64,000 nucleotides of DNA from Isoetes taiwanensis (taxonomy: Eukaryota; Streptophyta; Lycopodiopsida; Isoetales; Isoetaceae). The notes beneath the pieces were generated by a model that had not been told where the DNA came from, did no database searches, and worked only from the letters and a program-made list of their open reading frames with translations. The first letter of the stretch is position 1. Every line of letters starts with the position of its first letter. This document shows, piece after piece, positions 1 through 10,340 of the stretch. Location of the stretch: assembly GCA_021234155.1 (NCBI GenBank), contig JAJEKV010000025.1, forward strand, positions 1,755,995-1,819,994, given 5' to 3'. The position numbers and the translations under genes are program-made.

Positions 1-1850
1 TTGGTCAACCAAGCTCATTGCTCTGATAGCATTGTGACGCTCCCCAACAAATGTACGATGCCCCGTACCTGCGGAAAATCCCCCATCCAGCAATATTTGC
101 CGCATGGGCCCTCCCGTCTATCCTGCTCTTGGAATAACCAGGGCGCAGAAAGGGACACGAAGGTATCTTGCGTGTCCTTCCCCTATGGGCTCCTATATCA
201 GTGGAAGCATATACAAAATGTCAAACTAGCAATAACAATACAACCACGAAGGGTAGTACCATCCATCCATGATCATTCATAGACATCAATACGCCAGTAC
301 ACCAATAGAGTTCCTACTCGGGCTCAGACTCGTGGGAAAAGTAGACTGACAGCTGAGGTCTCAAGCTAGGATAGACAGAGTAATGGCAATGACTTGGGCT
401 GGCAAATAGACAATGGCTAGAGTTGAACACTCTATCCGCCCCTCCTGTGCATACTATGTAGATGGGCTAAATCAGGCTATGCTGTGACTGTAACCTGCCG
501 GATATGCAATCTCTTGATACCTCCCTCTATCTTGCCACTGACCCTGTTATGTGGTGGTGAACGACTCCATAACCTCCATACCATAGTGGGCTCGATGCAT
601 AGGTTGTATATAATAAGAACTAAAGGGTCTAAACTAGAAGCATCATCTAAACAATGCTACTAGGTCTCTACCCCCCTTCCCAATACAAGAGGTGCAAACA
701 TGATCAACCAACATCATATATCCATATAACATGATAAATAATAAGAATAACATCTAATCCTAATCACATGCATCTAACTTACATTTAGCATTCATTGATT
801 TGAATTGAAGGTTCTAAAATGGCTCTACTAGAGATATGAAATGCTAACTCATCTGGAATCCAGATGATCTATCAAGGTCTCTACTTCAAATGCCTGTTCC
901 AGAGGAACTTTCGCCCGCTCCTGGTGTCTCCATCGCTCTGCAAGTGATTCAGGTAGCTCCCACTCCTTCTGATGCATGCACGCTCCTGGGGCTACTACAC
1001 TATGCTGTGCTGCAGCTGACGATTCTCGAAACAGAGTTTCGAGCGCGAACAGGGTTCGAGATCTTCTGGAGCCAGAAAATGGCCTAGGTTTAGGATTTCG
1101 CCATTAGTAGGTTAAGGTTGCCATGTCACACCATGTGGCTCCAATAGGGTGCGTCCGTGTGGTGGGTCGCCAACAGAATAGAGCCATGTGGAATGGTTCC
1201 ATACCTAAGGTTGGCTAAGTTATATATAATGACTTAGCCATGCTCCCTTTCCCCACACTAATGTATGCAAGCCTACTAAGGTAGGTTTGTATGGTGATGT
1301 GGCCTAAAATATACGTATTTATATCGTATATTTTAGAGGAACATCACAGAACTGTCCTTTATAGGCCGTGTGGGGGGGGGACCTCCTCTCTGAGCAGTGC
1401 TTCTTGTTCAAGTAGTGATTCCGTAGGAGTCTTCTTCTTGTTAGGGACTATATGTACACAAATCCTTCCTTATTAGTGACCCTTTGTTTCACGGTGAAGC
1501 TCTCAAATCCGAAAACCAGAGGACATCATAGAAACCATAGATCCCAAAACCCTGGGAGGTCAAAATGATCAATTCTTCTCCTGCGATTGAAGTGGTAAAT
1601 CACCACCCAATTGTATATATTTGGAAAGAGCACAGAACAAGCATGCAAAAATTTTTACATGGTATGCAAGAGTTATCACCTGTCAAAGTCAAAGAACTCC
1701 TTAGGTAAAGTAGGAAAGCTCAAAAAATTGATGCGTTTTGAGTTGCTAGGTCAAGCACGAAAGCACCAAAAATGTGATGCTTTGATACTTGGGAGGGAGA
1801 GTACAACCAGTATAAAAGCGGGCATATTTTTAGCTAGGAGAGGCGCCAAA
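1..1850. other. Stretch without a recognisable gene
   Basis: Short open frames occur on both strands but none gives a protein I recognise, and base composition is ordinary AT-rich plant DNA. A 12-bp perfect inverted repeat lies at 1304-1336. A TATATAAT string near 1222 could belong to a promoter or to an old retroelement end, but there is no adjoining gene to support either reading. Confidence 0.5.
1304..1336. repeat. Small perfect inverted repeat
   Basis: CTAAAATATACG at 1304-1315 is the exact reverse complement of 1325-1336, with a 9-nt AT-rich loop. No gene is adjacent, so a terminator role is not supported. Confidence 0.6.
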
Positions 1851-1858
1851 TAATATAC

Positions 1859-2000
1859 ACGAAATTTTAGGGACCTTGAAATTTCGGCCCAAATCAACAA
1901 GTTTTTATAAATCGAAATCCTCTATCGATTTCTGCTGAGCAGCAGTGAGCAGGGGCACTGCCGGAAACGCCAAATTTCAAGCTCCCCTAAAATTTCGTAG
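1859..2000. repeat. Outer inverted repeat of a nested foldback
   Basis: About 32 bp at 1859-1890 (ACGAAATTTTAGGGACCTTG onwards) reappears inverted at 1969-2000 (GCCAAATTTCAAGCTCCCCT onwards) with a few mismatches. It directly abuts the stronger foldback at 2004-2154, so the two form neighbouring hairpins in the 3' flank of the polyketide synthase gene. It resembles a foldback or MITE-like element. No target duplication was recognised. Confidence 0.6.
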
Positions 2001-2003
2001 AAG

Positions 2004-2154
2004 AATTTTCATGACCAAAAAATTTCCCTCAAAATTTTCTGGCGGCCGCCTGCTGACGTGGCAGTGCCGCTCGTGGCTTCGCCACTCGCGACCTGCCACG
2101 TCAGCAGGCGGCCGCCAGAAAATTTCTTCGCGAAATTTTTTGGTCATGAAAATT
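2004..2154. repeat. Long near-perfect foldback (about 60-bp arms)
   Basis: The left arm (2004-2063) and right arm (2094-2154) are reverse complements except for a small mismatched patch. They share AATTTTCATGACCAAAAAAT at the outside and GGCGGCCGCCTGCTGACGTG inside. The 30-nt centre is itself partly palindromic (GTGGC TTC GCCAC). The two strands therefore encode mirror-image peptides, which are shadows rather than genes. The element ends about 90 bp beyond the stop codon of the minus-strand polyketide synthase gene, so it may lie in that gene's 3' UTR. A foldback transposon or MITE origin is inferred. Confidence 0.85.
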
Positions 2155-2241
2155 ACTCCTTCCAAAAAACATACACAAAGTAAGAAAACATTATTTACAT
2201 CCCGGATTCAGAGTTAGCCTACATAAAATCAACAATGTATT

Positions 2242-3798
2242 TTATGCTGTATATGTCTTGAGGAGGAGGGCTGAAAAAGTGACGCCAGGGCCCATGGCTA
2301 AACAGACGCCCCATTTCGGCCTTTCTGCCCTCGCAATCTTTCTTACCAAATTTTCAAGCACAAACAGAACAGACGGACCTCCCAAATTGCCATACTCGCA
2401 CAAAATCTCCTCCGAAGCTTTCATCTTCTCATCGCCCAGATCCAACGCCTCCTTGATCTTCTGCAGCACCGGCTTTCCAGCACAATGAATCGCCCAAAAC
2501 AGGTCTTTGTATTCTGGCAATCCATTATCTTTGCTTACCCACTTCACAATCTGCTCAATTTGCTCGCCAATCAAGCTCGGCAGGGCTTTTCCAATAAATC
2601 CTGATATGCCGGTCTCTTTAAGCCGGACTTCCACTGCATTTTCTGTGTTAGGGATTACCTTTTCGCCGGTCCAATGCATTTCAAAAATAGGGTTTTCTTC
2701 TTGGGTCGGATCTGAGCCGACGATTACAGCGGCAGCTCCATCTCCAAAAAGGGCTTCTTGGACGAGCAAATAAGGTTTTTTTTCATCCGGCGGATGGGTC
2801 CATAGAGTGGTGTCTTCACAGCAGATAACTAAAACCCTAGCATCTTTGTTATTTTCTGCTGCATCTTTAGCCACTCTCATAGCAGACATGGATGAAAAAC
2901 ATGCATTTATATACAGTGTTATTCTTTTCACATTGTTTTGCAATCCTAAGAGTTTGGTTACATAATAATCTGGCCCTGGCATTGAGAACATGGACTGTGT
3001 TGCAAATATTACATGTGTTATATGTGATCTGTCTTGTCCCCATTGGAGTATTGCCTTCTCAGCTGCATTCTTTGCTAGCTCTGGTACATGCTTGCTTGTT
3101 AAGGCCAGTTTGTCTGCCAATGAGGCCTCTGTTAAGCTGTAAAAACTTGGATTTTTCTCCCATTCTTCTCTTGTTAGACAGAAGTGCCTTTTGTTTATAC
3201 CTGAACCTTCACCTGCTTGCATCAACTCTTGTTAGTATCTGCCTGCCAACCAATGGTCTACAGGTATATGAGACAACTAGAATGAGCAGTACTTCTTGCT
3301 GGCCTTACCAAGTAAAATATGTTTTTTAAATTGACGCTCTAGATGTACCTAGAATTTTGTACTATCCTTGCAGTTATGATAAATTAAACAAATACGTCTA
3401 GGACTCAAAAAGTAAATTTCCTTGTACACACTGCAGTTGAACATAATTTATTACTCTGATGTTCAGCTGGTAGATCCAAGAAGGTAAATGCTTAACTAAT
3501 GAAATATTGCTCTAGTTTAGCACCTGACAGAGGGGTTTGCAAAACTCAAGACTTGCTGCAAGGTAAGCAACTCAATAATAATGCAATAGATCTGTGCTTA
3601 AAATCGTATATGTTCAAAGATGACATACAAGGCAGAATAGAACTTACACATTCTATTGAACTTGTGCTTGAGATCAAACTTGTTGCTGCAAGATGTAACA
3701 TCAAAGAAATAGTCTGGATAAGTCTTTTGATCTACAAAAAAGCGCGGCACTGTCGTTGTAAGTGCAAGAATGCAAGCAGGACCGTCGGATTTGCTCAT
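2242..3798 (-). CDS. Type III polyketide synthase (chalcone synthase superfamily), two exons
   Basis: The gene joins exon 1 (3798-3648) to exon 2 (3212-2242) across a 435-bp intron (donor GTAAGT, acceptor AG at 3213), giving 373 residues without a stop. The intron splits the Cys codon of the KFNRMC motif, the conserved intron site of plant chalcone synthases. The catalytic triad is present: Cys155 (INACFSS), His293 (WAIHCAG) and Asn326 (EYGNLGG). The gatekeeper Phe of ALFGDG is kept. Other active-site positions differ from chalcone synthase: CHS Thr197 aligns with Trp, Gly256 with Val, Phe265 with Gly, Ser338 with Gly, and GFGPG reads AMGPG. The enzyme should condense malonyl-CoA onto an acyl-CoA starter in the cytosol, but a product other than chalcone is likely. 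The N-terminus is about 10 residues shorter than usual; an in-frame upstream stop supports the ATG at 3798. Apparently intact. Confidence 0.93.
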
Positions 3799-5029
3799 CT
3801 TTACAAAGACCGAATGTTGGCAGGATCAGTAACAGGCTGCAGAGTTGAGGATGTCCAAGGGATTCAACCAGGTCCTTTTTGCAGCTCTCAATAGAGTGAT
3901 ATTTGGCTCTTCTTGTTTATGTCTAGATGGCTGTTCTCAAGGATATTTTCATTGCATTAAATATTTACCCCCACTTCACACTCTTACCTTGTGGGTCACC
4001 TCTTGTTGCTTTTCCCCTGTCTTCTTGCATATGGAATTTTTGGACTCTCTTAAATGCCATACATGTTTGTTTGAAATGCCAATAATTGGAAAAATGCATG
4101 TTTGAACTCTTTGAATATTCCCTTTCCATAATAGTACCCCAAGTTGTATTGGTTCTGTTTTGTACTATCCCAAATTCAGGTCTCAAGTTGTACCCCAAGT
4201 TGTGTTGTTGCAATCAAGGCATACACTTACAGATAAATTACGAGACCTGACCTATGCCATGTGAGTAGTTCAATTCTTGAAGTATTTTGTTGCTTTCTAT
4301 TTATCTTGTATTGCATACGGAATTCTTAGAAATTAATAATTGCCCTTGCATGTGCATTTGGGACAAGTAGTTATTTACCGAAACTAATTACTTATAGGGC
4401 ATTCTAAAATACATGAACAAATGGAATGTGTCATCAACTTTGCAATGTTGCTTGCCCTTAAATTGGCCTCTAGGGTCCAACCCTTTCAAATAAGATAACT
4501 TTTATTGCTTACTAATCTAGTTGTTTGCTTACTCCATACTTAAACACATTATCCACGGCATGAGTTGGGTCCTGACTCTTGGCACTACCCAGACCCTTCC
4601 TACTTAATTGATATGCATTTTGCAATCACTAGCACAATATTGCTGTACTATATTGTGTATGGTTGAACTCATTTATTTTTCATTCTCAACCGTCAGATCC
4701 AAGGATACTCCATGGAGTATCTTAAGATATGGAATCCTGGCCCCTTATCGAAGTGTTTGATGAGGTCAAACACTTAATAGCTCCCGACCATTCAAGGGGA
4801 GGATAAGCTTATGGTTTGCGTGAAGCACAAGGGCTTTGATTCCCCTGGCTTTATTACATATGCTTCCTCTTCTTCTTGTATGTATTGCAGGATAATTTGG
4901 TTGGAGGGGAATGTAACGTGCCTTTGTTGGAGGTTGCTGCAAGGCTTCAACAGCATGCCACAGATGTAGGAAGCGACATATTATACTTCTCCAAGTGAAT
5001 TGTATATTTGTGTTAATTCATAAGGAAGG
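3799..5029. other. 5' flank of the PKS gene
   Basis: No second gene is recognised. The part next to 3798 should contain the PKS promoter and 5' UTR, but I found no convincing TATA box at the expected distance. A 54-bp segment at 4594-4647 recurs at 11612-11665. Confidence 0.4.
4594..4647 (+). repeat. Dispersed 54-bp repeat, copy 1
   Basis: It shares TTAATTGATATGCATTTTGC and flanking bases with 11612-11665 in the same orientation, with about six mismatches over 54 bp. This is probably a fragment of an unidentified repeat family. Confidence 0.6.
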
Positions 5030-5224
5030 AAGGAAGGTATTTTTATCGTCCACGGAGACCAATCGGTCTATGGGACCCAATACAAAAACGCAGCAAGCGG
5101 ATTACTGCCCGGATTAAAAAACCCCCGCCCCAAAGGGTTTTCGAGGGAAAAACCGTGGCAGCAATCAGCCTGCTGACAAACTGTCCTAACATATAAAATG
5201 CAAAAACACCCAAATATATACAGT

Positions 5225-8200
5225 CATGCACCGCACCCGTAGTGCCTAATCAGCGGGCAGCCAGGCGGGGGCAAAGGTGACCTCGCAGGTCCAAGATTCT
5301 CAATGTATGCGACCCGGTGGCACGTCTTCGACGGTGTGTTCATCGGCAAATGTAAGGGCAAGTCCGTAGCCGTACTAAGGGAGCGTGATCGGCCCGGATC
5401 GGTGACCAACGCGGGCAACTCTGGAAAGTGTGAGACTCATCCTCAATGGCACCCGTTTGACAGCACTGACAGAGCCTGTCCTGGCGGGGCTCCCCAATCC
5501 ACCTGCCCGTCTCGATGCGAAGATGGTGGGCACCGTGGCGAATGGAGGCAATGAGTCCAAGGCTTTTTGGGCGGCAGCCGGGAACGCGTAGAGGCGTGGG
5601 CCCCGCTAACACGGGGTTGATGTGCTCCTTGTAATGGGCGTTTTGACCCGCTCTCTAGAGCGCCGGGGTCCCGAGCTTGCCAAGGAAACAAAGCGCCTAA
5701 GTACTCCCGCATCTTTGTCCGATCGGCCGCTGTGTCCACCTGCACGCATCTGTGCTCTGCCGCGTTCCATCTGGCGAACCACTGATCTCTCTTACCCCTC
5801 CAACAGGCCCTAAGCCGCTGCGGACCCATTGCCACAGTGTAAGCCAGGTGCGGGAGCCGAGCATCACCCATAGTAACCACTTTCTGAAAATAGACGATGT
5901 GTCTATCAAGGGCTGCCCGCTGAAGCGTAAGAATCCGGTTCTGCGGTAGAATCGATAGGGGGCGAAGGTTTCACCAAGTGCTTTCGTGCCAAAATGCCTT
6001 CGCACTTTTGCTCCAAGTCATTCCGTGTCGCCAAAGAGACGACCGGGCCCCAAACCTCGACCCGTCTGGAAGGGCGGTTGTTCTCATGGCATAAAAGCGC
6101 TTTCGGCTGCTGTCACCCATAAGCGGATAGACGCCCCTCCCAGAGCGAGGAGGGGAACTCCACCCCAGTACTTGTAGGTGGGCGTGATGTCCACAGTCGT
6201 CCCCGATATGTGAGTCACGGGGAGACATGGGGTGGCGTGAAGAGGATATGAGAACCACCGGTCTTGGCCGATTCACGCCGCATGTCGTAGCGACAAAAAT
6301 GTGTCTAGGGCATCCAGGTGAGACCGCATAGCTTCGGGTGTGGGCGGCCAGGCCAACATCGTCCCCATAGATGAGTGGCGGATGATCCGGTGCAAAAGCC
6401 GTATGCCATCCCCCCATGCCGCGAAGCCGTGGCTCTAACCGATCAATGTAGAGGCCAAAAGTGTTGGCGAGGGGGCAACCCCGCCGGGACCCGATACTCT
6501 TGGTGAATGCTTGGCCCGTCCGGGTCGCATCCCGCCAAAACAACTCTCATACAACCCAGTATATGGCATTCGCGACAGCGTGGAGCCCCAGCTTGACGCA
6601 GATCTAGCCTACGGCTTTTCCCGGGGAACCAGATCAAAAGCCTTCGCTGAAGTTCACAAAGCGACAATACAAGTCCAGCCGATGATTCCGCCGTCTTCAA
6701 TCGGTGCCCGCAGTGTAAAGATATGGTCAATCGTTGAGTGGCGGGGTCTAAAAGCCGCCTCGTGTCGGGGCTCGCACATCTGTTGCCTCTGCCCGGTCAA
6801 TCAAGCTGCCGAGAATGCCGATAACGGTTTGGCAAATCTTGAATCGACCATGATCGTCCGTAATTGGCGGGACGGTGTGGGTCGCCTTGCCTTGTGAATG
6901 GGAACAACCACGCTTGTGGTCCATTGTCGGGGAGACCTTCCCCGCAATGCTCGCTGAACGGGGGTAGTGAGGACCCGGCACAAGCGGCTGCCACGCCCAT
7001 TTGAGTAACTTCGGCCAAGATACCATCGAGGTCACCGCCTTCCCATTAGCCGGCCGTTCGCGGGCCCTCCTCAACATCCTCCTCCACGAACCAATGGGGC
7101 CATCCTGTGGGGGGTATGGGCGTCTGGCGTCCTCGGTGGGTCATAGAGTCTGCCGCAAGTAGCGTTCCCACGCCCGGTGTGATGTCCCCTCAGAGGGTCG
7201 GGGCTGGCCTTCAAGCACTCTCGCCAAAAGGTTCGAGGATGAGTGTCCAAAGCCAGGCGAACATCTCCCCACGATGCACGGCAAGGTACCGCGCCTTTGT
7301 CTCCTTCCGATGATGGGCGCGGCTTTGTGGTGGCCTCGCAAGCGGCACCACGATCCGTAATGTGATTTGAAAGCCGCCTATATCTTTTACACTCCGCGAT
7401 CAAACCATCGATTACGCTGGGAATGTTGCTGACCCCGGAGGCGGCGACGGGTCCGCCAGCAGCACGGTCGCCGGCATCCCGTAATAGCAAAGTCACCGGC
7501 TGTCTCACGCTCTAGTGTGGAGGGCCGCAGACCATACGGGAGGGCGCCCATGAGCATCTCGGCGTAGTCCTCTGCCCGCTCATAATCTAGCCTCAGCTGA
7601 GGACGGCGAGGGGCTGGCATAGTGGGGGTTGTGGCGGCTTGCCAAACCAGGTCCAAATAAAGTGGGAGGTGATCTGAGTCGACCTCCTCATCCCGACCGT
7701 CGCATGCCCACCCGGAAGCGACCGGCGAGATGCATATCTTGCGCAACCACGAGCACATAGTCCACCACACTAGACCCTCCCCCTCGATTGTCCATGCATG
7801 TGCACTTTGCGAAATCGCCACCGTGGACCGCCATTGCAAATTATCAAGTCAAAAATACCACATAGCAGAGCAACTCGTCGCAAAGCGAAGTGACTGGCCG
7901 CCATCCGATCCTCGTGGCCGGGTGCTTCGCGGGGCGTAGGCTACAGGGACATCGTCGTGAGGGGTCAACTCTCATGGGCTGCTCTACTCCTGTCCCGCGG
8001 TGCATTGAAATCTCCAAGAAGGACGACCCTACCCAACTAGCTGGTAAGCTGGCAGTATGTCATCATATAGATCGACATAAGGGTCCATCCTATCCGCACG
8101 GGGGTGGTGCGATAGAAGGTGCTCTCTCAAGCGTGAGGGAAATAACAAAGCACCGTAAAAAGAGGGTTGCCACCGGTATTATGCACACGAACCCACAAGT

Positions 8201-8469
8201 ACCGGGTTGTATCCGGCTCGTCTTCGGAGGGTAACCGAATGTGCCAAGGTTGTCCAAGAGTAGCAAGCCACTCCACCATGACCCCTCGTCACCGCATATT
8301 GAAAGACCGAAATGTTGGTAACCCTAAGAGATCGTAGCTCGCGGCTCAAAGATACTCCCATGTCTCCATGAGAAAGATGAGATCCATATCGGCCGCCACG
8401 GAGTTCGGGATCGTCCCCTTCTCGCCAAGGGAAGCCTTGACAATTCCATGAGACCACCCGGAGGCACAA
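5225..8469 (-). pseudogene. LINE copy 1 ORF2: endonuclease-reverse transcriptase, broken
   Basis: Fragments in all three minus frames follow the order of a LINE ORF2. The AP-endonuclease starts with LRVVSWNCQG near 8469 and reaches DSDHLPLYLDLVW near 7680. Reverse transcriptase follows with VVPIHK and a FRPRHSTIDHIFTLRAL-type block near 6700-6900. Next come RRGCPLANTFGLYIDRLE near 6480 and the catalytic box as LIYGDDV near 6370. The C-terminal region has RIETGRW and a zinc knuckle RLCQCCQTGAIEDESHTFQSC near 5500. No continuous frame survives. This enzyme would nick DNA and reverse transcribe the element RNA in the nucleus. Confidence 0.88.
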
Positions 8470-10039
8470 TTCCTATTTGTCGTGAGGGGATGGTATGCGC
8501 AACTCGAGTCAGCGGGGGAGGGACGGGAAGCAGAGGTCGAGTGAGAAGTAGATGGAGCCGGAGGCAGCATGGGAGCGGGAGTAGGAGCGAGGAGAAAGGG
8601 GGCCGTGGTAGGAGAAGCGAGAAGCGGGGCCACGCGTGCGAGTTGGGTTGGGGCTGGCCGGGTCGGCGGCGATGCAGCAGGTCCCGGAAAATGTGCATCC
8701 CCGCCTCGAACCAATCTGCAGCACCCCGGTGGCGAATGCCTCGACCCCTCGACAAGCTCTGTCTGCGTGCCTCATGTTGCACGGGTGTGAGGTCCCGCGT
8801 CCACGCATGGGGATGTCCCCGCAAAGATCTCGCCCTGGGCGCAATATGGCATCACGCACCGCATCATCCGCCGCGAATATGACAATGCGGTCACGACCCG
8901 GCCGAGCCCCATGACGGGCTGCTCGAGAAATGTGAATCGCCCGGAATGTCATCCGTCGAGAATGTGTGTTCGGATGTTGTGGGCGAACTCTCCCCTCGCC
9001 GTTTCGCATGCCTCGAACTACCGGATGTGGGCTCTCCGCCAAGGCCCCCGAGTTCTTCGCGGCACCGCGGGTCAAAGGTGGACGATGGGGGTGGTGGTGG
9101 TGGCCGGGATGGCGGGGAGTGGCCGGAGTGCGGGGCAGCAATGCGGGGGCCTAGGGCCGGGCGTGGGAGGCTTGGGAGGGTAGCTGATGCAGGCGGGTTC
9201 GGCCGCCGAAGTCGAAGCACAACTCTTCAGGGCCTCTTTCTTTGCTTGGCCATCTCCCCTGCCAAGACCGCTGCGGTGACTATGAACCTCTGTGGGAGAC
9301 CCCGCTCTTTATGGATGGTTGCCCGCGCCCCCGAGCCTGTGCTCAGAGTAGCGGCGTGCTTTCGAGCCCCCACCAGACGCGCCGAGGGTCGGGGCTTCTT
9401 CATTCCGATCTTACTCAAGGTCCCCCGGCAGTAATCCGGCCGTCGCAGAGCAAACTGCGCTCCTCGCTACCATGGTGGTGGCTGCCTCCACCTCACGGTT
9501 GAGCCGAGACACCATGACCATCGCCTCTCACGTTCGCGGCGCTCCCTCTCCCCGTGTCATGGTGTCGGTGATGAACCACAGAGTCTGGCGGGCCGCGTGT
9601 CGGCGACCTCTTGCCTAGCCTCGTTGCCACTTTCGAAGTGTCGCGAGGCCAAGGCCATCTTCCACATGCGCGGCGGCGGGTCTCCGAGAGGCGTGATCGC
9701 GGTTCTTCGACCACCATTTGCCTTTTGAGCACATGGGATGCCGAGGACTCCATCTCCACTGTCATGCCAGACAGGCGGGCACTGTTAGCCTCAATACGAG
9801 CACTGTTAGCCTCCACTCCCGCTTTGACGTGGCTCCAATTCTCTGCCGAGGCAGGAGTTGTGGTCTGAGCAATCAATCCCTTCCGGCCGGGCGGGCTTCG
9901 TTGAGGGGGCCCTAGCCTTAGCCCGAGCCTCCTTCTTCATGGAGGATGACTCTCCCCTGTCCATGATGGCTGATCGGGACCGTTTGTGCGGCGGCCCCTC
10001 GCCTTGGGTTTCCCAGGCTGGCCCATCTTCTGTGGCCAT
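8470..10039 (-). pseudogene. LINE copy 1 ORF1 (nucleic-acid-binding protein), broken
   Basis: The likely start is the ATG at 10,039 (MATEDGPAWETQGEG), matching the ORF1 start at 32,989 in copy 2. A basic Lys/Arg-rich stretch and a short coiled-coil-like repeat (VEANSARIEANSARLSG) follow in a shifted frame, then a Pro/Ser-rich region. It probably packages LINE RNA, inferred from position; no zinc knuckle or RRM was recognised. Several frameshifts separate the pieces. Confidence 0.7.
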
Positions 10040-10041
10040 GA

Positions 10042-10255
10042 CTTCTGAAGTTTGAGGGGTCTCTGGCTTTTGGGGGTTTGGGGGTTTTGGGGGTTCCAAA
10101 GTTTGAGGGGTTTCTGGCTGCTTAAAGGTTGCTTAGAATCCAATTTGGGGACTCAGAAAGGCGTTTTGGGGGTGCCAAAGTTTAAGGGGTCTCTGGCTGC
10201 TTAAAGGGTGCTTAGAATCCAATTTGGGGACTCAAAAAGGCGGGCAGAGCACCTT
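10042..10255 (-). repeat. 5' UTR tandem monomers of LINE copy 1
   Basis: Units of about 78 bp contain GCTTAGAATCCAATTTGGGG and a segment reading (on the plus strand) AGTTTGAGGGGTTTCTGGCT. Two full units and part of a third lie directly upstream of ORF1. The same monomer occurs three times at the 5' end of LINE copy 2. The position and tandem form resemble promoter monomers of mammalian L1 elements; promoter activity is inferred. Confidence 0.8.
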
Positions 10256-10340
10256 TTGGGGGCTTGGGGGTTTTGGGTCTAGAGAGAGATTGTAAACCCT
10301 AGAGAGAGAAAGCCAGAAAGGGGCAAATCAAGGGGGCCTA

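Larger units (their letters stand above)
5030..10340 (-). mobile_element. LINE copy 1, near full length, decayed
   Basis: A GC-rich non-LTR retrotransposon of about 5.3 kb runs on the minus strand. In order it has a 5' UTR with tandem monomers (10,255-10,042), ORF1 (from 10,039), and ORF2 with AP-endonuclease, reverse transcriptase and a C-terminal CCHC knuckle. Its 3' UTR ends GGTCTCCGTGGACGATAAAA followed by a (TTCC)n tail at 5030-5035. It matches the plus-strand copy at 32,562-38,364 along its length. Many frameshifts and stops break both ORFs. The microsatellite-like tail in place of poly(A) suggests a LINE that recognises its own 3' end. Clade was not determined, and no target-site duplication was recognised. 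Confidence 0.9.

Noticed and set aside
1-282. A 93-codon frame at the window start
   Set aside because: It begins at a TTG at the edge and has no recognised domain; a truncated gene cannot be excluded but is not supported.
1945-2217. Mirror-image open frames of 90 and 62 codons on opposite strands
   Set aside because: Both are produced by the foldback arms; similarity to each other comes from the inverted repeat, not from homology to a protein.
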